DNA of 28,450 nucleotides from Parachlorella kessleri. Taxonomy: Eukaryota > Chlorophyta > Trebouxiophyceae > Chlorellales > Chlorellaceae. The notes under the pieces were generated by a model that saw only the letters and a list, made by a program, of their open reading frames with translations, was not told the DNA's origin and ran no database searches. The stretch is taken from assembly GCA_001598975.1 (NCBI GenBank), contig BBXU01001690.1, positions 1-28,450 on the forward strand. The letters are read 5' to 3'. The position numbers were made by a program, and so were the translations under genes. This document shows positions 10,565-20,890 of this stretch, piece after piece (the stretch's first letter is position 1; each line of letters begins with the position of its first letter).

Positions 10565-13497
10565 TCAGTCCAGCTTGCGCTGTGCCACCGTCGCCGCCCC
10601 GCCCCCTGCTGCTCCCTCCCTCACCGCACATCGCTGGTGCCGCCGCGACTGCTCTTCTAATGCATTCACCGGCTGCCACGCCAGCACAAAGGAAGCCGCC
10701 ACCCACGCAGACATCACGAGAGTGACCGGCCACTGGAGCGGGCCGCACAGCGCCAGCAGCGTGGCTGCGCACCGCAGCGCCAAATAAAGGGACGCTGCCA
10801 GGAGGAGGATGTTGGCAGGGATGCAGAGGGCCATCAGGCGGCGCACGCTGGGTGGGTAGTCGTAGTCGGGGGGGCTCAAGTGCAGCTCAGGCAGGCCTGC
10901 GGGACACAGGAGAGTGGTAGGATCCACTTCGGCCTTGCCGGAATCAACCACTGCAGAGAGGACATGCGGGCTCTTTAAGCTGGCCCCCCTGCTGAATTAC
11001 CTAGGACGATTCCCAGGTCAGGATCAGGAACGTTGCAATGGGGTGGGGTTGAGATGTCCGCTGAGAGTGGCCTGCTGCATGTGCAAGGTGTTACACCCAC
11101 CTTCCAGTTTGGCTGTGAACACCTGCTGCCACTGGGCGTCCCACGTGCTCTGCACCTGGGCCCAGAATGCGTCAAAGCTGTCAAACTTGGCAGGGTCTAT
11201 TGCCTCTGCAGCAGGGGGGCACAGTAAGGGAGCGTTCGAGGCAGTCTGGTTGGGCATGCAGGTACGAGTACGCAGGAAGTTTGCATCAGCCCCGTTGCCT
11301 GGCGGCCTACAGTTGGAACGACGCAAGTCTTCCCGCTGCGAATGGACTTGCCTGAGTAGCCAACGCCCACTGTTTGGCCAAATCGGGCCACAAGGTGCTT
11401 CTCTGACAGGATGGCCTCCTTGTTGAGGCCGATAATCACCTGCCAGTGCAAGGCATGGCAAGGGCATTACTGAGAGATCACATCACTGTATCCCCAGTGC
11501 CATCTGTCATCGCCACCATGCTAATGCTGGCTGGCTTTACAAGAGTCCCCCATGTCAAAGCTGGTAGGCAAGTATGCATCAACACCATGCCCCACTGATC
11601 AGGCGTGTTAGGGCAACCATGGACACCACCTTCTTGGCTGCGGATCTCAAACTGCTGTGTCTGCTCACCTGCACGGGCATCTTGCGGCTGAAGGCGTAGT
11701 GCAGCATGCCGCGCTTCAGTGGGAGCGATTGCCCACGGGTGCTGCGATGTCCTGCATGTTAGTAAAAGCACACCAGGGCAGCAGCCATGATTGTGAGAGT
11801 CTTGCAGACCTGCCCCTTCCTGCGCTGCTCGCAACTTGGCCTGCTGGGTCAGAATGCCACGGTGTGCTTGCCGTGGGACAGGGAGCTCGAGTTTGTCTGC
11901 CACCGGTGCACCCCTACCCTGCCCCTGTAGGTGAGGCGGGCATCCGCAGCCAGGAAAGCCAGCACAAAACATTTCAGGAGCCATCAGGCGAAAGCATTAG
12001 CCAAGCAGCACAGGAAGCCGGGCTGGCCGGTCACTACCTTCAGGGTAGACAGTTAGTGCCGTCTGTGTACTCTCCGCCAACTTGCGATCTATCCACTTGT
12101 TAAAGCCCTGCCAACAACAAACAAACAAGCCGAGCGATTGGTTGTGTCGTGTCGAACCCTTTTGTTGGCTGGCATGGCCCGCCGGGGGTGCCATGGCACT
12201 GTCGTCCGTATGCTGCAGATCTAGTGCCCAGCCTTCATGGAGTGTTGTCAGCCACAGCTGAAACAAGGTCATACCCGTAGGTAGTGTGATAAATGGCGAC
12301 GAGCCCACTGTGCTCATGAGATGTCAAGCACCTTCTTGCGTCACAGCGCACAGCTGGTGCAGACCCCAAGCTGCCCAAACTCGCTCGGAGGCATATCGCT
12401 CCTCCTATCCTCCCAGCTGCCTGCTCCTGACTCACGTCCTTATCCGCGATGCTGCCTCGCTTGAACATGACTATGATGCGCATGGCCAACATGGAGGCCA
12501 TGAGTGGCGGGAAGACTGCTAGCATCGCCCACCTGCGGCGGCATCAAGTCCAGCCTCAGCAGGAGCACACCCCCCCACCTGTCCCAGTCTGCCTCTGTGC
12601 CAGACCGCGGCATTTGCAGCATGTCAGTCAACCTGCTTTTACTCTGTACACAATTTAATCACCATACTAGTGAAAGGATTGTGAAAGGATTACCATTACC
12701 CACACTTACCTGCTCATGAACATGGACCGCCCTTCTGTCACATACTGGTCCACCAGCATGTCTGCCCAGCTACGGTGATTCAGCTGCAGGCAAATCCAAA
12801 GGACAAACACTTGGGCAGTACTCTTGCACTCACGAGGGACTGCCTCATGCAAAGTCAATCACCGAAAAATTGCACTACTAGGATCCTGCCCACACTGGCG
12901 TCTGTGTTTTCGGCTTCAGCACGCCTAATACGCAGGCACTGGCATAAGGTGGTGACCTGGGCTCACCAGGTACACGCATGGCCCACGGTATAGTTGCCCA
13001 CTCCCGATCCTTAAGACTTGGAAGCGGAAATGTGACTGCATTCCCTGTGCCCTGCAGGAAGCCATTATCAATGAAATCGGAAGTGCACGGGACAATAAGG
13101 GCGGTATCATTGGTCCGCCATGCAAACGGAAGCCTTCAACAGCTTCTCTTTGCACAGAGCTGGCACGTGAGTGTTTCGATTGAGCTAGGCACAGCGCTGC
13201 CCCACCAGGCAAGGAGGTCATTTCGAGGGCCGCTAAACTGCAGCCACCTCATTTTGTATGTAAGGCCCACCACCTGCAGAACAAGTAGTCAGTGTCAAGG
13301 TTGCGGCAGTGTACAGCAGCCTACATAGCCAAACCTGGATGAGCTCTTGCTAGGTGACCACGTACGTAAGAACATACTGATCAGTACTTCTAGTGGACGC
13401 ATCAGCACGAACGCACCGCTGCAGACCAGTACAGCACCATCACCGAGTAGAAAAACGCCGGAAACCGCAGGGCTGTTTCCAGGCCAAGCAACGTCAT
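10565..13497 (-). CDS. PlsC-family lysophosphatidate-type acyltransferase
   Basis: Ten exons on the minus strand: 13497-13444, 13273-13248, 13051-12967, 12783-12710, 12532-12436, 12107-12038, 11751-11669, 11439-11352, 11205-11101, 10950-10565. The sum is 1068 nt (355 residues) with phases agreeing. Motif I is NHRSWAD (57-63; catalytic H58 and D63); motif III is VYPEGHR (132-138), followed by LKRGMLHYAFSRKMPVQ and a NKEAILSEK segment. These are hallmarks of acyl-CoA:lysophosphatidate acyltransferases, which make phosphatidic acid on ER or plastid membranes. The C-terminal exon encodes about two membrane segments (ANILLLAASLYLAL; VTLVMSAWVAASFVLAW). The intron after 11352 is GC-AG (TCAG|GCAAGT). 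The first two exons, including a 26-nt one, are the least certain; the core from 13051 to 10565 is firm. Acyl-acceptor specificity and compartment cannot be read from the sequence. Confidence 0.85.
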
Positions 13498-14249
13498 GGC
13501 CGCCACTGCTTGAGGTGCAACCTGTGATCTGTGGAGTTTCGACTCTGCCGCCTGCAGTGACTTTCATACATCAACTGATCCGACTGTTGGCACCCTAAGG
13601 GCCTTGGAAACCTGCTAACTACAAGAGCAAGGAGCAATGTAAGTTGCGAAGAAACTGTCTGCATGACTGTCCTAACCTGTTGCAAAAGCTAGCCGCATGA
13701 TGTAATCAATTAGCAAGCTGTTTGCGCCCTTCTCTTTATGGAGTTTCTATTTGTGAATTTTGTTTCGCTAAATGTCGTGCTACGGTACTTTATGTTTGAT
13801 ATCTTTGGTGGCACCTGTGGCACTGAGCATGCACATGGAGGAGCGGGTCAGTTCTCCCGGATCCCACCAAGGAGCATAACATCAGGTCCACCTTGAATAC
13901 TTTTGGACGTGTCAGCTGATTACACAATGACAGACAGAGACACAGTTGGCTAGACTGGCAGGATGTGGTTGTCCCAAGGTGGACTACACTGCCAGCTTTG
14001 GTTGGCAGCTCTTTGAGAACCTTTGAATGTTGCGCGGTGCTTGGTTGTAAATTTGGAACCCAAGTTTCGAGCAGTGGTTGGCCCTTTAAAGCTCTCGATC
14101 GGTCCAAGGTCTAGGCGGTACACACGGGGTACTGCAAGGCGCAACTGGTGAGCTCAATTGGCACCCAGTTGCAAATCTAGTATGCTTAAAACTCCTTGCT
14201 TAGGTTTATCTGTAGGCTGTACTTGGCACATCACATAGCAGCAGCAGTC
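13498..14249. other. Divergent promoter region between acyltransferase and TIM10 genes
   Basis: About 750 bases between divergent starts. Two overlapping minus-strand frames (13790-14144) have no recognisable features and no splice-supported partners. No TATA box or other motif could be assigned with confidence. Confidence 0.5.
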
Positions 14250-15236
14250 ATGGCTCAGCCTTCCCCCGAACAGGCTATGCAGCTTGCGCAGCAGGTTGGT
14301 TACTATGCATATTGATTTACTTGAGGGAGCTGCTGCCAGGCTATATAAGCTCTTAAGGGTCTTGCGTGGATGCTCCATGCAGGAAATGGACTACAGGGTA
14401 GAGCTTTTCAACAAGTGCGGCAACGCTTGTTCCGTGCCTTTCTTTTTATTTGCAAAAAGCGCTCTCTGCTTCTGGAACCAGGGTCTACTCTTTCGCCTGT
14501 CTCTTCCGCTCTTGACAACATGCGATTTGGCTGGCTGCAGGATGGTGTCTAGCTGCTTTGATAAGTGTATAGATCGGAAGTGAGTTTTATTGCCTTGTGT
14601 GGTTGTAAATGTAGTTTTCGGTTGCAGTTGCTGCACCCTGAGGCCGACCGGGTTGTATAGGAACGTCTGAGATGTGGGCGGCCTGCAGTGAGACTTGCTG
14701 GTCTTTGACAGGTCCTCGTGGCTTTTGCACCCGCTATCAGTCACTACGCTGTTTGCCCTGGTTATAGGTACAAGGAAGGCGACTTAAACGTGGGCGAGAA
14801 CAGCTGCGTGGACCGATGTGCATCAAAGTACTGGCAGGTGGGAGCAGGCTAGTTTTTTTTAGATACTGGTGAAAAGGCCAGCCAGTAACTCTTGTAGTAT
14901 GTGTTACCAGACACATGCTAAATGGTCTTGATCCCCTCCATAATCTGCCTTAATGGCAAAGCTGGGAGCCAGCAAGCTCCCATGACCCTTGTGTTTTGTG
15001 GCATGGGCTTGGGGTTGTAAGGCTTGTCAACTGCTGCTTGGAAGCATTCCAGCATGCGCTTTTGTTGCAACATGCATTTGCGCGGTTGTGTTGGGCTTGC
15101 AGCTGCTTGCTCCATATGCTTTGGTTGACCTGCCTGGTTCGTGTTCATGTCCACTGCCCACTGTAACGTCCTGCTGCCCTTTGCCTTGTAGGTCACTGGC
15201 ATTGTTGGGCAGATGCTGGGTGCGCAGGGGCAATAG
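14250..15236 (+). CDS. TIM10: Mitochondrial intermembrane-space chaperone TIM10
   Basis: Five exons: 14250-14294, 14383-14414, 14541-14579, 14768-14837, 15192-15236, summing to 231 nt (76 residues) with consistent phases. The protein has the small-TIM twin CX3C signature, CFDKC and CVDRC, spaced as in the family, with TIM10-type context: MDYRVELFNK before the first pair, YKEGDLNVGENSC between, and KYWQVTGIVGQMLGA at the C-terminus. Small TIMs form hexamers (TIM9/TIM10) that escort hydrophobic carrier precursors across the mitochondrial intermembrane space; the four cysteines form two intramolecular disulfides through the MIA pathway. There is no presequence, as expected. Length is close to the usual 75-90 residues. 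Exons of 32 and 39 nt are very short. Confidence 0.95.
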
Positions 15237-16139
15237 AATACCGTGCTGAGAGGTGAAACCAGCGGCGCTTCTTCCCTCAGAATGTAGAGGGGCAGGTGCT
15301 GGCCTTGCTCTGCCGTGTGAATGGTCAGTGGAATGATGAGCCACTGCGTATCATCTCTGGAGTGAGGCGTGACTGTGGACTGGCCTCGCCCCATGACAAC
15401 GGCATTGGTGGTATTAGGTTCGGATTGTTGAGTAATCACCATTTCTCTCGTTTCCTATGCTTGCTTTGGATACCTCCGTGTTAAAGTAGTTTCCTGGTCG
15501 TGGGCCTTTTCTAAGATGGAATGTGAGTGATAGGAAGGGGTCTCTTTCATTTCCCACTAAGGTTGCCTCGCTTTGCAGAACTTCACACCTCTGCTGGCAG
15601 CGGCTTTGATGGCCCATGCTGTGGTAAGTCTGGCAGTTGAGGGTGGTCGCTCGTCAGCTTGTGACTTAGGGCACTGGCCGTGGCGTTGGGGTGGCTGGCT
15701 GCAAGCACGAGTGCCTTGTTAAACGATGCTTGACCTGTACTCTTGATCTGGCATATTCCGTTTGAAGACGTCCAGGAGGATGGGTGCAGCAAGTGCGGGT
15801 CTGAGGTACCAGCGACTCACCACCACCAGCAGTAACACTTCTTGCGGGGGGCTTGTGCTGTCTGAGACTTACCGTGAGGTCTGTGCCTTCTCTACGTCAC
15901 ACTGTCTGCTTGCAGTGTGGAAAAGACCTCACGACCTTGGGCTTGCAAGGGCATGGGAACCGATCAACTGGCAGAGGGACTGAGGGGGCCAGTCTCAGTC
16001 CCCAGATGCATGGAAATGGCGGGGATATAGGTGGTGCAGGATCGCTTCTTCCCCGTCGGGCTCGCAGCCACTCCGACATCAGTTGTAGTTTATATCCTTC
16101 ATATTGGTTCGCTCATTTCATTGAAAAGCACAGCGGCGG
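15237..16139. other. Intergenic region with doubtful exon-like pieces
   Basis: Contains the TIM10 3' UTR and the Mpv17 promoter. A TATA-like TTTATAT lies about 50 bases before the Mpv17 ATG. Splice-like borders surround short pieces at 15579-15623, 15768-15806 and from 15916. Two different reading phases can join them, one giving a cysteine cluster (PCCDVQEDGCSKCGSECGK), and no start exon could be found. No gene is called. Confidence 0.35.
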
Positions 16140-19100
16140 ATGGTGCCGGCTGTTGCAACTCAGAATGGCAGGGGTTTAACTTCATGGGGGTGTGGCCGGG
16201 GGGCTTGCCCGGCAGCTCTCCTGTTCAATAGGCAGCTTTGCACCGGCAAAGATGCTAGCTTTAGACGCAGCAGGGCCCGGCAGACGGCCCAGCTGATCAA
16301 TGCTGTCTATGCAGCTGACAGGCCGGGGTTCTCCTCCTCCGAAGACGCCAGCGTTGACTTGGGCGCTTCGTACGGAGACGAGAACCTTGGCCAGCAGCAA
16401 GAGCCGCCCAGGGCGCTGTGGTGGGTGCCCTGCCGCGAGGATGAAGACCAACTGATATCCGGGGCCTTGAATGTTGGGGCGCTGGCGTTTGCTGGAGCGG
16501 CCTTGGTGGCTCACATAGCAAGCCAGGACTCCAGCCTGTGGGACCTTTACCAGCACTCGGTCAACACCAACCCCATAGCTACCAAGGTTGGTGATTGGTT
16601 CTTCTGGGTCCCCTTGCCTGCTGTTTAGTTATCGACATGATACACTGAAACGTGTTTAACGGCTAAAAGCTGGCAGTGCACACTACTACATGCTACCTCT
16701 CACACCCCCCGCCTTTGCCGGCTGCAGGCCGCCATTTCTGGGGTTGTGTACTCTCTGGGCGATATCATGGCACAGGTGTGTTCCGGCAGCCTAGACATAT
16801 GTAGTGTGCGCCTATGAATTTGTTTGGTGGCCCTGCTTGGTTGCCTCACTCAGCGCCCTGTGCCTTGGCAGTCCCTCCTCCTGAGTGCGCCAGGCTGCAA
16901 GTGTGCCTGTGCCTCCCTGAGCACCAGGTATGGCTCTGTGGTCATACCTGGCTACCCCTGCCGACTGCCAGGCAATCCTCTGCTTTGCCTGGAGGGTGCT
17001 TGTGTGGATATGCATTTGCCTCTGCACCCACTGCAGAGCTACGAGGGCCGCAGTGTGGGCGAGTGGGACCGCGCAAGGGTGCTGCGGTCAGGGCTGTGTG
17101 GTTTCATAGCCCACGGGCCCCTCAGCCACATCTACTACCTGGCGCTAGACAGCTGGTTTGCACACATGACGGTGAGCGGGCATGCTGGTCAAGGCACTTC
17201 TGGTAAGGGGGGGGCATGGGGGGCGCGGCTTGTGGTGGAGGAGCATGTAGTTGTATTGATGTAGCCTCGTCCTGTGGGTCGCAGTTGCATTGCACTGTGG
17301 CGTACCTGCAGTTAGCAGGTGAAGTCCCCCCCACGCCCAACAGTCTTCGCCAGGTAGGCAGCAGCCGGCTGGCGGGCCTGTTCACCGGGCTGCACCTGTT
17401 GCAGCCGACTCTTAACCCTTTGACAGCGATAGGGTCACCCTGACCCAGAGTCAGGACGCAAGTTCTGACGGCCACTGACGGCCACTGCGCCCGTTGCGAC
17501 GTGCCTGCTGCGGCGTCCACGTAATCTTTTGGTATGGTAGAGATACCCCAAAGAGTCTGAGGCCGTTTGGAACGACGCCTATTTGTGTTTAAGAGGCTAT
17601 CATCAAGGCCATTCCTTGACATGTCGCATGTCATGGCATGTCAGTGCCAGACTGCTCTTGCCTATGCCCGCTCGCGTCCCCCCACCGGTGTCAAACACGT
17701 TCAATATGTCTATAGAGTTGGTCGCTGCCGGCGGGCGCTGCTTTACTGCCAGTCGGAGGACTCCCTGAGGCCTATGTACGTAACCCCCTCATCATCGGGG
17801 TAAAAGTCCCGTACAGCCTTCTCAAAGTCCCTACCGACGTCAAAGCGGTTTCCTTTACCCCCCTAGAGGTAGAAGAGACAGAGTTGGTGCACGCGGGAAG
17901 GAGCAAGGGAGCTCTAGGTGCTGAACTCACTACTCCCAGAGCCTGGGCCATGGATCTGTACACCATGAACCGCCTGGCTCTGTTGCTGGAGGGCCGATCG
18001 AGGTCCGGGTTGAGTACAATACCTTCGACTACTTCCTAAGGAAGGCCAACCCGCAGTGCTGTGGCTTCCAAAGCTGCTAAAGCCTATTCTTTAGACTCAA
18101 ACCGCTGACATGGCATGTCTGGGCATGCCGGGGCATCCATGGGGCCCACAGGCCGATGCAACCGGTGCGGCTAGTCCGAGCTGCTTCCGTACCTAGTAAC
18201 GGACCTACGAACCAAATGTAGGCCTCAAAGGGTCCAGGGATTGGCCTAGGAGCTGCCCTAACGCGAGGGCACTACCGTGGAAATCGCGAAATTAATTTCG
18301 CTGTCAAAGGGTTAACTGCAGCAGCGTCGGGCCAGTAAGTAACTGCTATCTGTTGCTTTGTGTGCAGCTGCCCAACAGCGAGTGGGTGACACCCGTCCTC
18401 AAGATGGGGGTTGACCAGACCGCCTGGAGCCTGTTCTGGAACTCCACCTACTACGTGCTGCTGGGTGTGCTCAAGCTGGAGTCGCCGGCCACCATTGCTG
18501 CCACCGTGCGCAACACGTGGTGGGACCTGCTTAAGGCCGGCTGGCGGCTCTGGCCGTTTGTGCACATCGTGACGTACGGGCTGCTGCCGGTGCAGCACCG
18601 GCTGCTGTTTGTGGATGCGGTGGAGCTGGTAAGGAGCAGGGTGGAAGCAGGGGGGGGGCGCTTGATTGTGAGGTGATGCTGGGGAGGAGCGGGATTAGCA
18701 GTGTTGTCGTCTTGTGTGCGTGTTGGTTGTTCTTTTTTGCGTCAGAGGTCTTTATCCGTGCGCTTATCTCATGGGCCTCCTCCTCGCCTTGTGCACCTGG
18801 GTGGCAGTAAACAGTGAGCGATTGAGCATCCGGGATCTGAAGTGCTCCCAGTGATGGGAGTGATGGGCTTGACATCATCGCTGGGGTCGTCCGCTGCCGC
18901 TGTAAACACACATGCTCCCCATGGGCCTGCAGGTGTGGGTGACCATCTTGAGTGTGTATGGTCAGCAGCAGCGACATGCCCTGGAGGAGGCGGGCGTTGT
19001 GCCTGTGGCGTGCGCACTTCCAGGGCCTGACGGGGAGGGCGGCGACGCTGCAGAGGAGATCCTGCGTGGCATGCAGGCAAGTTTGCCGTGTTGGGTAACT

Positions 19101-19529
19101 GGTGATGCCTGTTGGATGCGGTGGTGTTGACTGATTTGACTTGTGTGAGGCCACTTTCATCCAGTAGCAGTCGTGTAGTTGATAGCAGGAGGTTGTACGA
19201 TCTGGTGTGTGGTTGGTGTTGTGTCCAGCACTGCAGCAGCTGGCAGCCGGGCATGTGTTTAAAGTTGTTCTGAGCATCGCGCCGCTGCAGCCCAGGCCAG
19301 GGATCCTCTCAACAGTTATATTCCTTTTGGGTTGACCTGTGTTGGAAGGCAGCTGCCAAGCGCTGGTGGCTGTCGAGAAGGCTCAATGTCCCCGACTCGC
19401 CACACAGTGCTAAGGCTGCATCCACCTGGCACACCGGCCTGTGTGCAGGTGGAGCACCAGGTGGTGTTTGAAGATGCCCAGGGCCACAAGGAGGTCCTGC
19501 AAGCCGAGGAGCTATATGGACACAAGTAG
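16140..19529 (+). CDS. Mpv17/PMP22-family integral membrane protein
   Basis: Six exons: 16140-16586, 16728-16775, 17037-17171, 18368-18628, 18933-19076, 19449-19529, totalling 1116 nt (371 residues) with all junctions phase 0. The family core starts near LWDLYQHSVNTNPIATK, continues through SGVVYSLGDIMAQ and the RSGLCGFIAHGPLSHIYYLALD segment, then KMGVDQTAWSLFWNSTYYV, and the diagnostic WRLWPFVHIVTYGLLPVQHRLLFVDAVELVWVT (given in two parts: WRLWPFVHIV, then YGLLPVQHRLLFVDAVELVW). Members are four-helix proteins of mitochondrial inner, peroxisomal or chloroplast membranes; function is poorly defined. The long N-terminus (about 130 residues, Ser/Arg/Ala-rich at first) could be an organelle presequence. 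The C-terminus is extended by about 60 polar residues past the usual end. Intron 3 contains a transposon; the intron after 19076 is GC-AG (CAG|GCAAGT). Confidence 0.9.
17412..18315. mobile_element. Non-autonomous piggyBac-like element, 896 bp plus TTAA duplication
   Basis: Terminal inverted repeats of 14 bp, CCCTTTGACAGCGA at 17416-17429 and its reverse complement at 18298-18311, are flanked on both sides by TTAA (17412-17415, 18312-18315). TTAA target duplication with termini beginning CCC is diagnostic of the piggyBac superfamily. A short palindrome (CGAAATTAATTTCG, 18287-18300) overlaps the right terminus, and the motif CATGGCATGTC occurs near both ends. No DDD transposase could be recognised, so it needs a helper. 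It lies within intron 3 of the Mpv17-family gene and leaves the splice sites intact. Confidence 0.9.
17716..18080 (+). pseudogene. Frame-broken coding relic inside the piggyBac-like element
   Basis: An open frame of 108 codons without an early ATG (17716-18039) reads like protein: for example NPLIIGVKVPYSLLKVPTDV and AWAMDLYTMNRLALLLEG. From about 17985 the protein-like reading moves to another frame (PIEVRVEYNTFDYFLRKANP), which ends at TAA 18078-18080. A single small indel near 17985-17990 would explain this. Codon use is less GC-rich than in the host exons. No piggyBac transposase motif or host family was recognised; it could be a cargo or captured gene fragment, or transposase C-terminal remains too diverged to see. 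Confidence 0.45.
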
Positions 19530-20890
19530 GAGGATCAAGGTATAGAAGCAGCACGCCGCTGGGCAGATGTGCGGAAAGTCTACCAATGGTGTGTTCTGGT
19601 GTGATGATGCAAGTCGCGGTACTTTGTGTGCGGATGTAGGAATAACATGGAGCAGCGTGCGTTGCTGCAGTACAAACCACGACGCGAGAGCAGTTCAGTT
19701 GAAGGCCTTGGGTGGGCGGCCGGTTGAATGTATGTAGCTCCTTGAAGCGGAAGGTTGAGTAGCAGCACCGGTGCCCGTGTTAGAGCTTCCCATTGGGTGC
19801 TGGTGGCTTACCTAGTGTGCAGTGAGGGGCTGGATGGGAGAAATTTCGTGTCCCTTGTGCGTGTGACAGGTTAGAGGAGCATTGATCTAACTGTGTCTCA
19901 CGTGTGCATGTTGCGATTTGCTCAAGTTGTGGCGCTCTTCGCAAGCTGGCTGGGTATTCTTCGCAAGTATCTATGTTGCCCCGCTGTTTTTGTTGTTCGT
20001 AGTTTGTGCATCCAAGTTATTCGCTACATTGTGGCGGTTGTCAGATTATCTGCTGCATTGTGGCGGTTGATAGGTGGTGCACGGACCGGTTGAACTTGCA
20101 AAGGGGTTATTCTGGCATGATGCTTTTGAGTTCTTGTCATGTCGTGGTAGATGACACCCCTGTTGCTGACAGTTCTCGCGGCTGAGATGTGTTTCAATGA
20201 TGATAACAGCGTGCACGTAGATTTGGAGACAGCATTGGCATGAGAAGGGTTTTGTGGCTGGCAGCTCTATGTCTAGCAGGGTGTTGTACTTTTAATTTTG
20301 GCATTTGTGCTTATCAGCTCGCAGGCATTGAATTTTGTTTCTACTCCTTCACAGCCTTCGGAACTTGTATTGAGAGCCTGCCAGCCCAACGCCTTTCTTG
20401 TAAGGATGCTCGAACTGAAAGGCAAGCTATGGTGGCAAGTGCAGGGGTTGATGGGTGGCTAGCTCCTGGCCAGCTGCCCTCATCCAAGCTGCCTAGGGGT
20501 GTCCAATCCTTCAAGGGCCTGGCAGTCCAGTATGCACATACCTCTTCTCTGATCCATAGTGTCTGCCACCTTACCAATTTGTCTAACCGTTACTATTGCA
20601 TGCATGCAAGATTAACTTCCAAATTGCTGCTCAACATCACATCAACCTACCCCTTGCTCCAGCAGGCGGCGGATGCAGGCAACTGCAGGTAGCTCCCATG
20701 TGAAGCCCCTAAAAATCTTGGAAATTTCCAGGGGCGGACCCCGGGACAATCCTAACGCCCAAAGCCAAGTCAGGGACGCGGTTAGCGGCCCTTGTGGGCT
20801 TGATCCGAGTTTACAGTGTATTACCTGTTTCGGGTCTATTGGTGTGGGTCAAGACAGGGAGCTAGCCCACCATCAGCTGCAGCAGCCAGG
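19530..20890. other. Intergenic region between Mpv17 and TRAP-alpha genes
   Basis: Holds the Mpv17 3' UTR and TRAP-alpha promoter. Open frames at 19893-20093 and 20240-20692 begin with hydrophobic stretches but lack family features, and their composition matches the surrounding non-coding DNA. A near-perfect 18-bp direct repeat, GCT(A/G)CATTGTGGCGGTTG, lies at 20023-20040 and 20052-20069. No gene is supported. Confidence 0.45.

Noticed and set aside
15579..16179. A possible small cysteine-rich zinc-ribbon gene (GCSKCGSE ... CGK) from three exon-like pieces
   Set aside because: Two different phase-consistent chains are possible, neither has a start exon, and no family was recognised.
18531..19277. 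248-codon minus-strand frame opposite Mpv17 exons
   Set aside because: It is the antisense shadow of real Mpv17 exons and introns, with low-complexity Pro/Ala/Thr translation.
19893..20093. Short hydrophobic open frame
   Set aside because: It includes a direct repeat and has no family or transcript evidence; probably chance.
20240..20692. 150-codon open frame starting with a signal-peptide-like stretch
   Set aside because: No domain, no splice partners, and base composition like the surrounding non-coding DNA.
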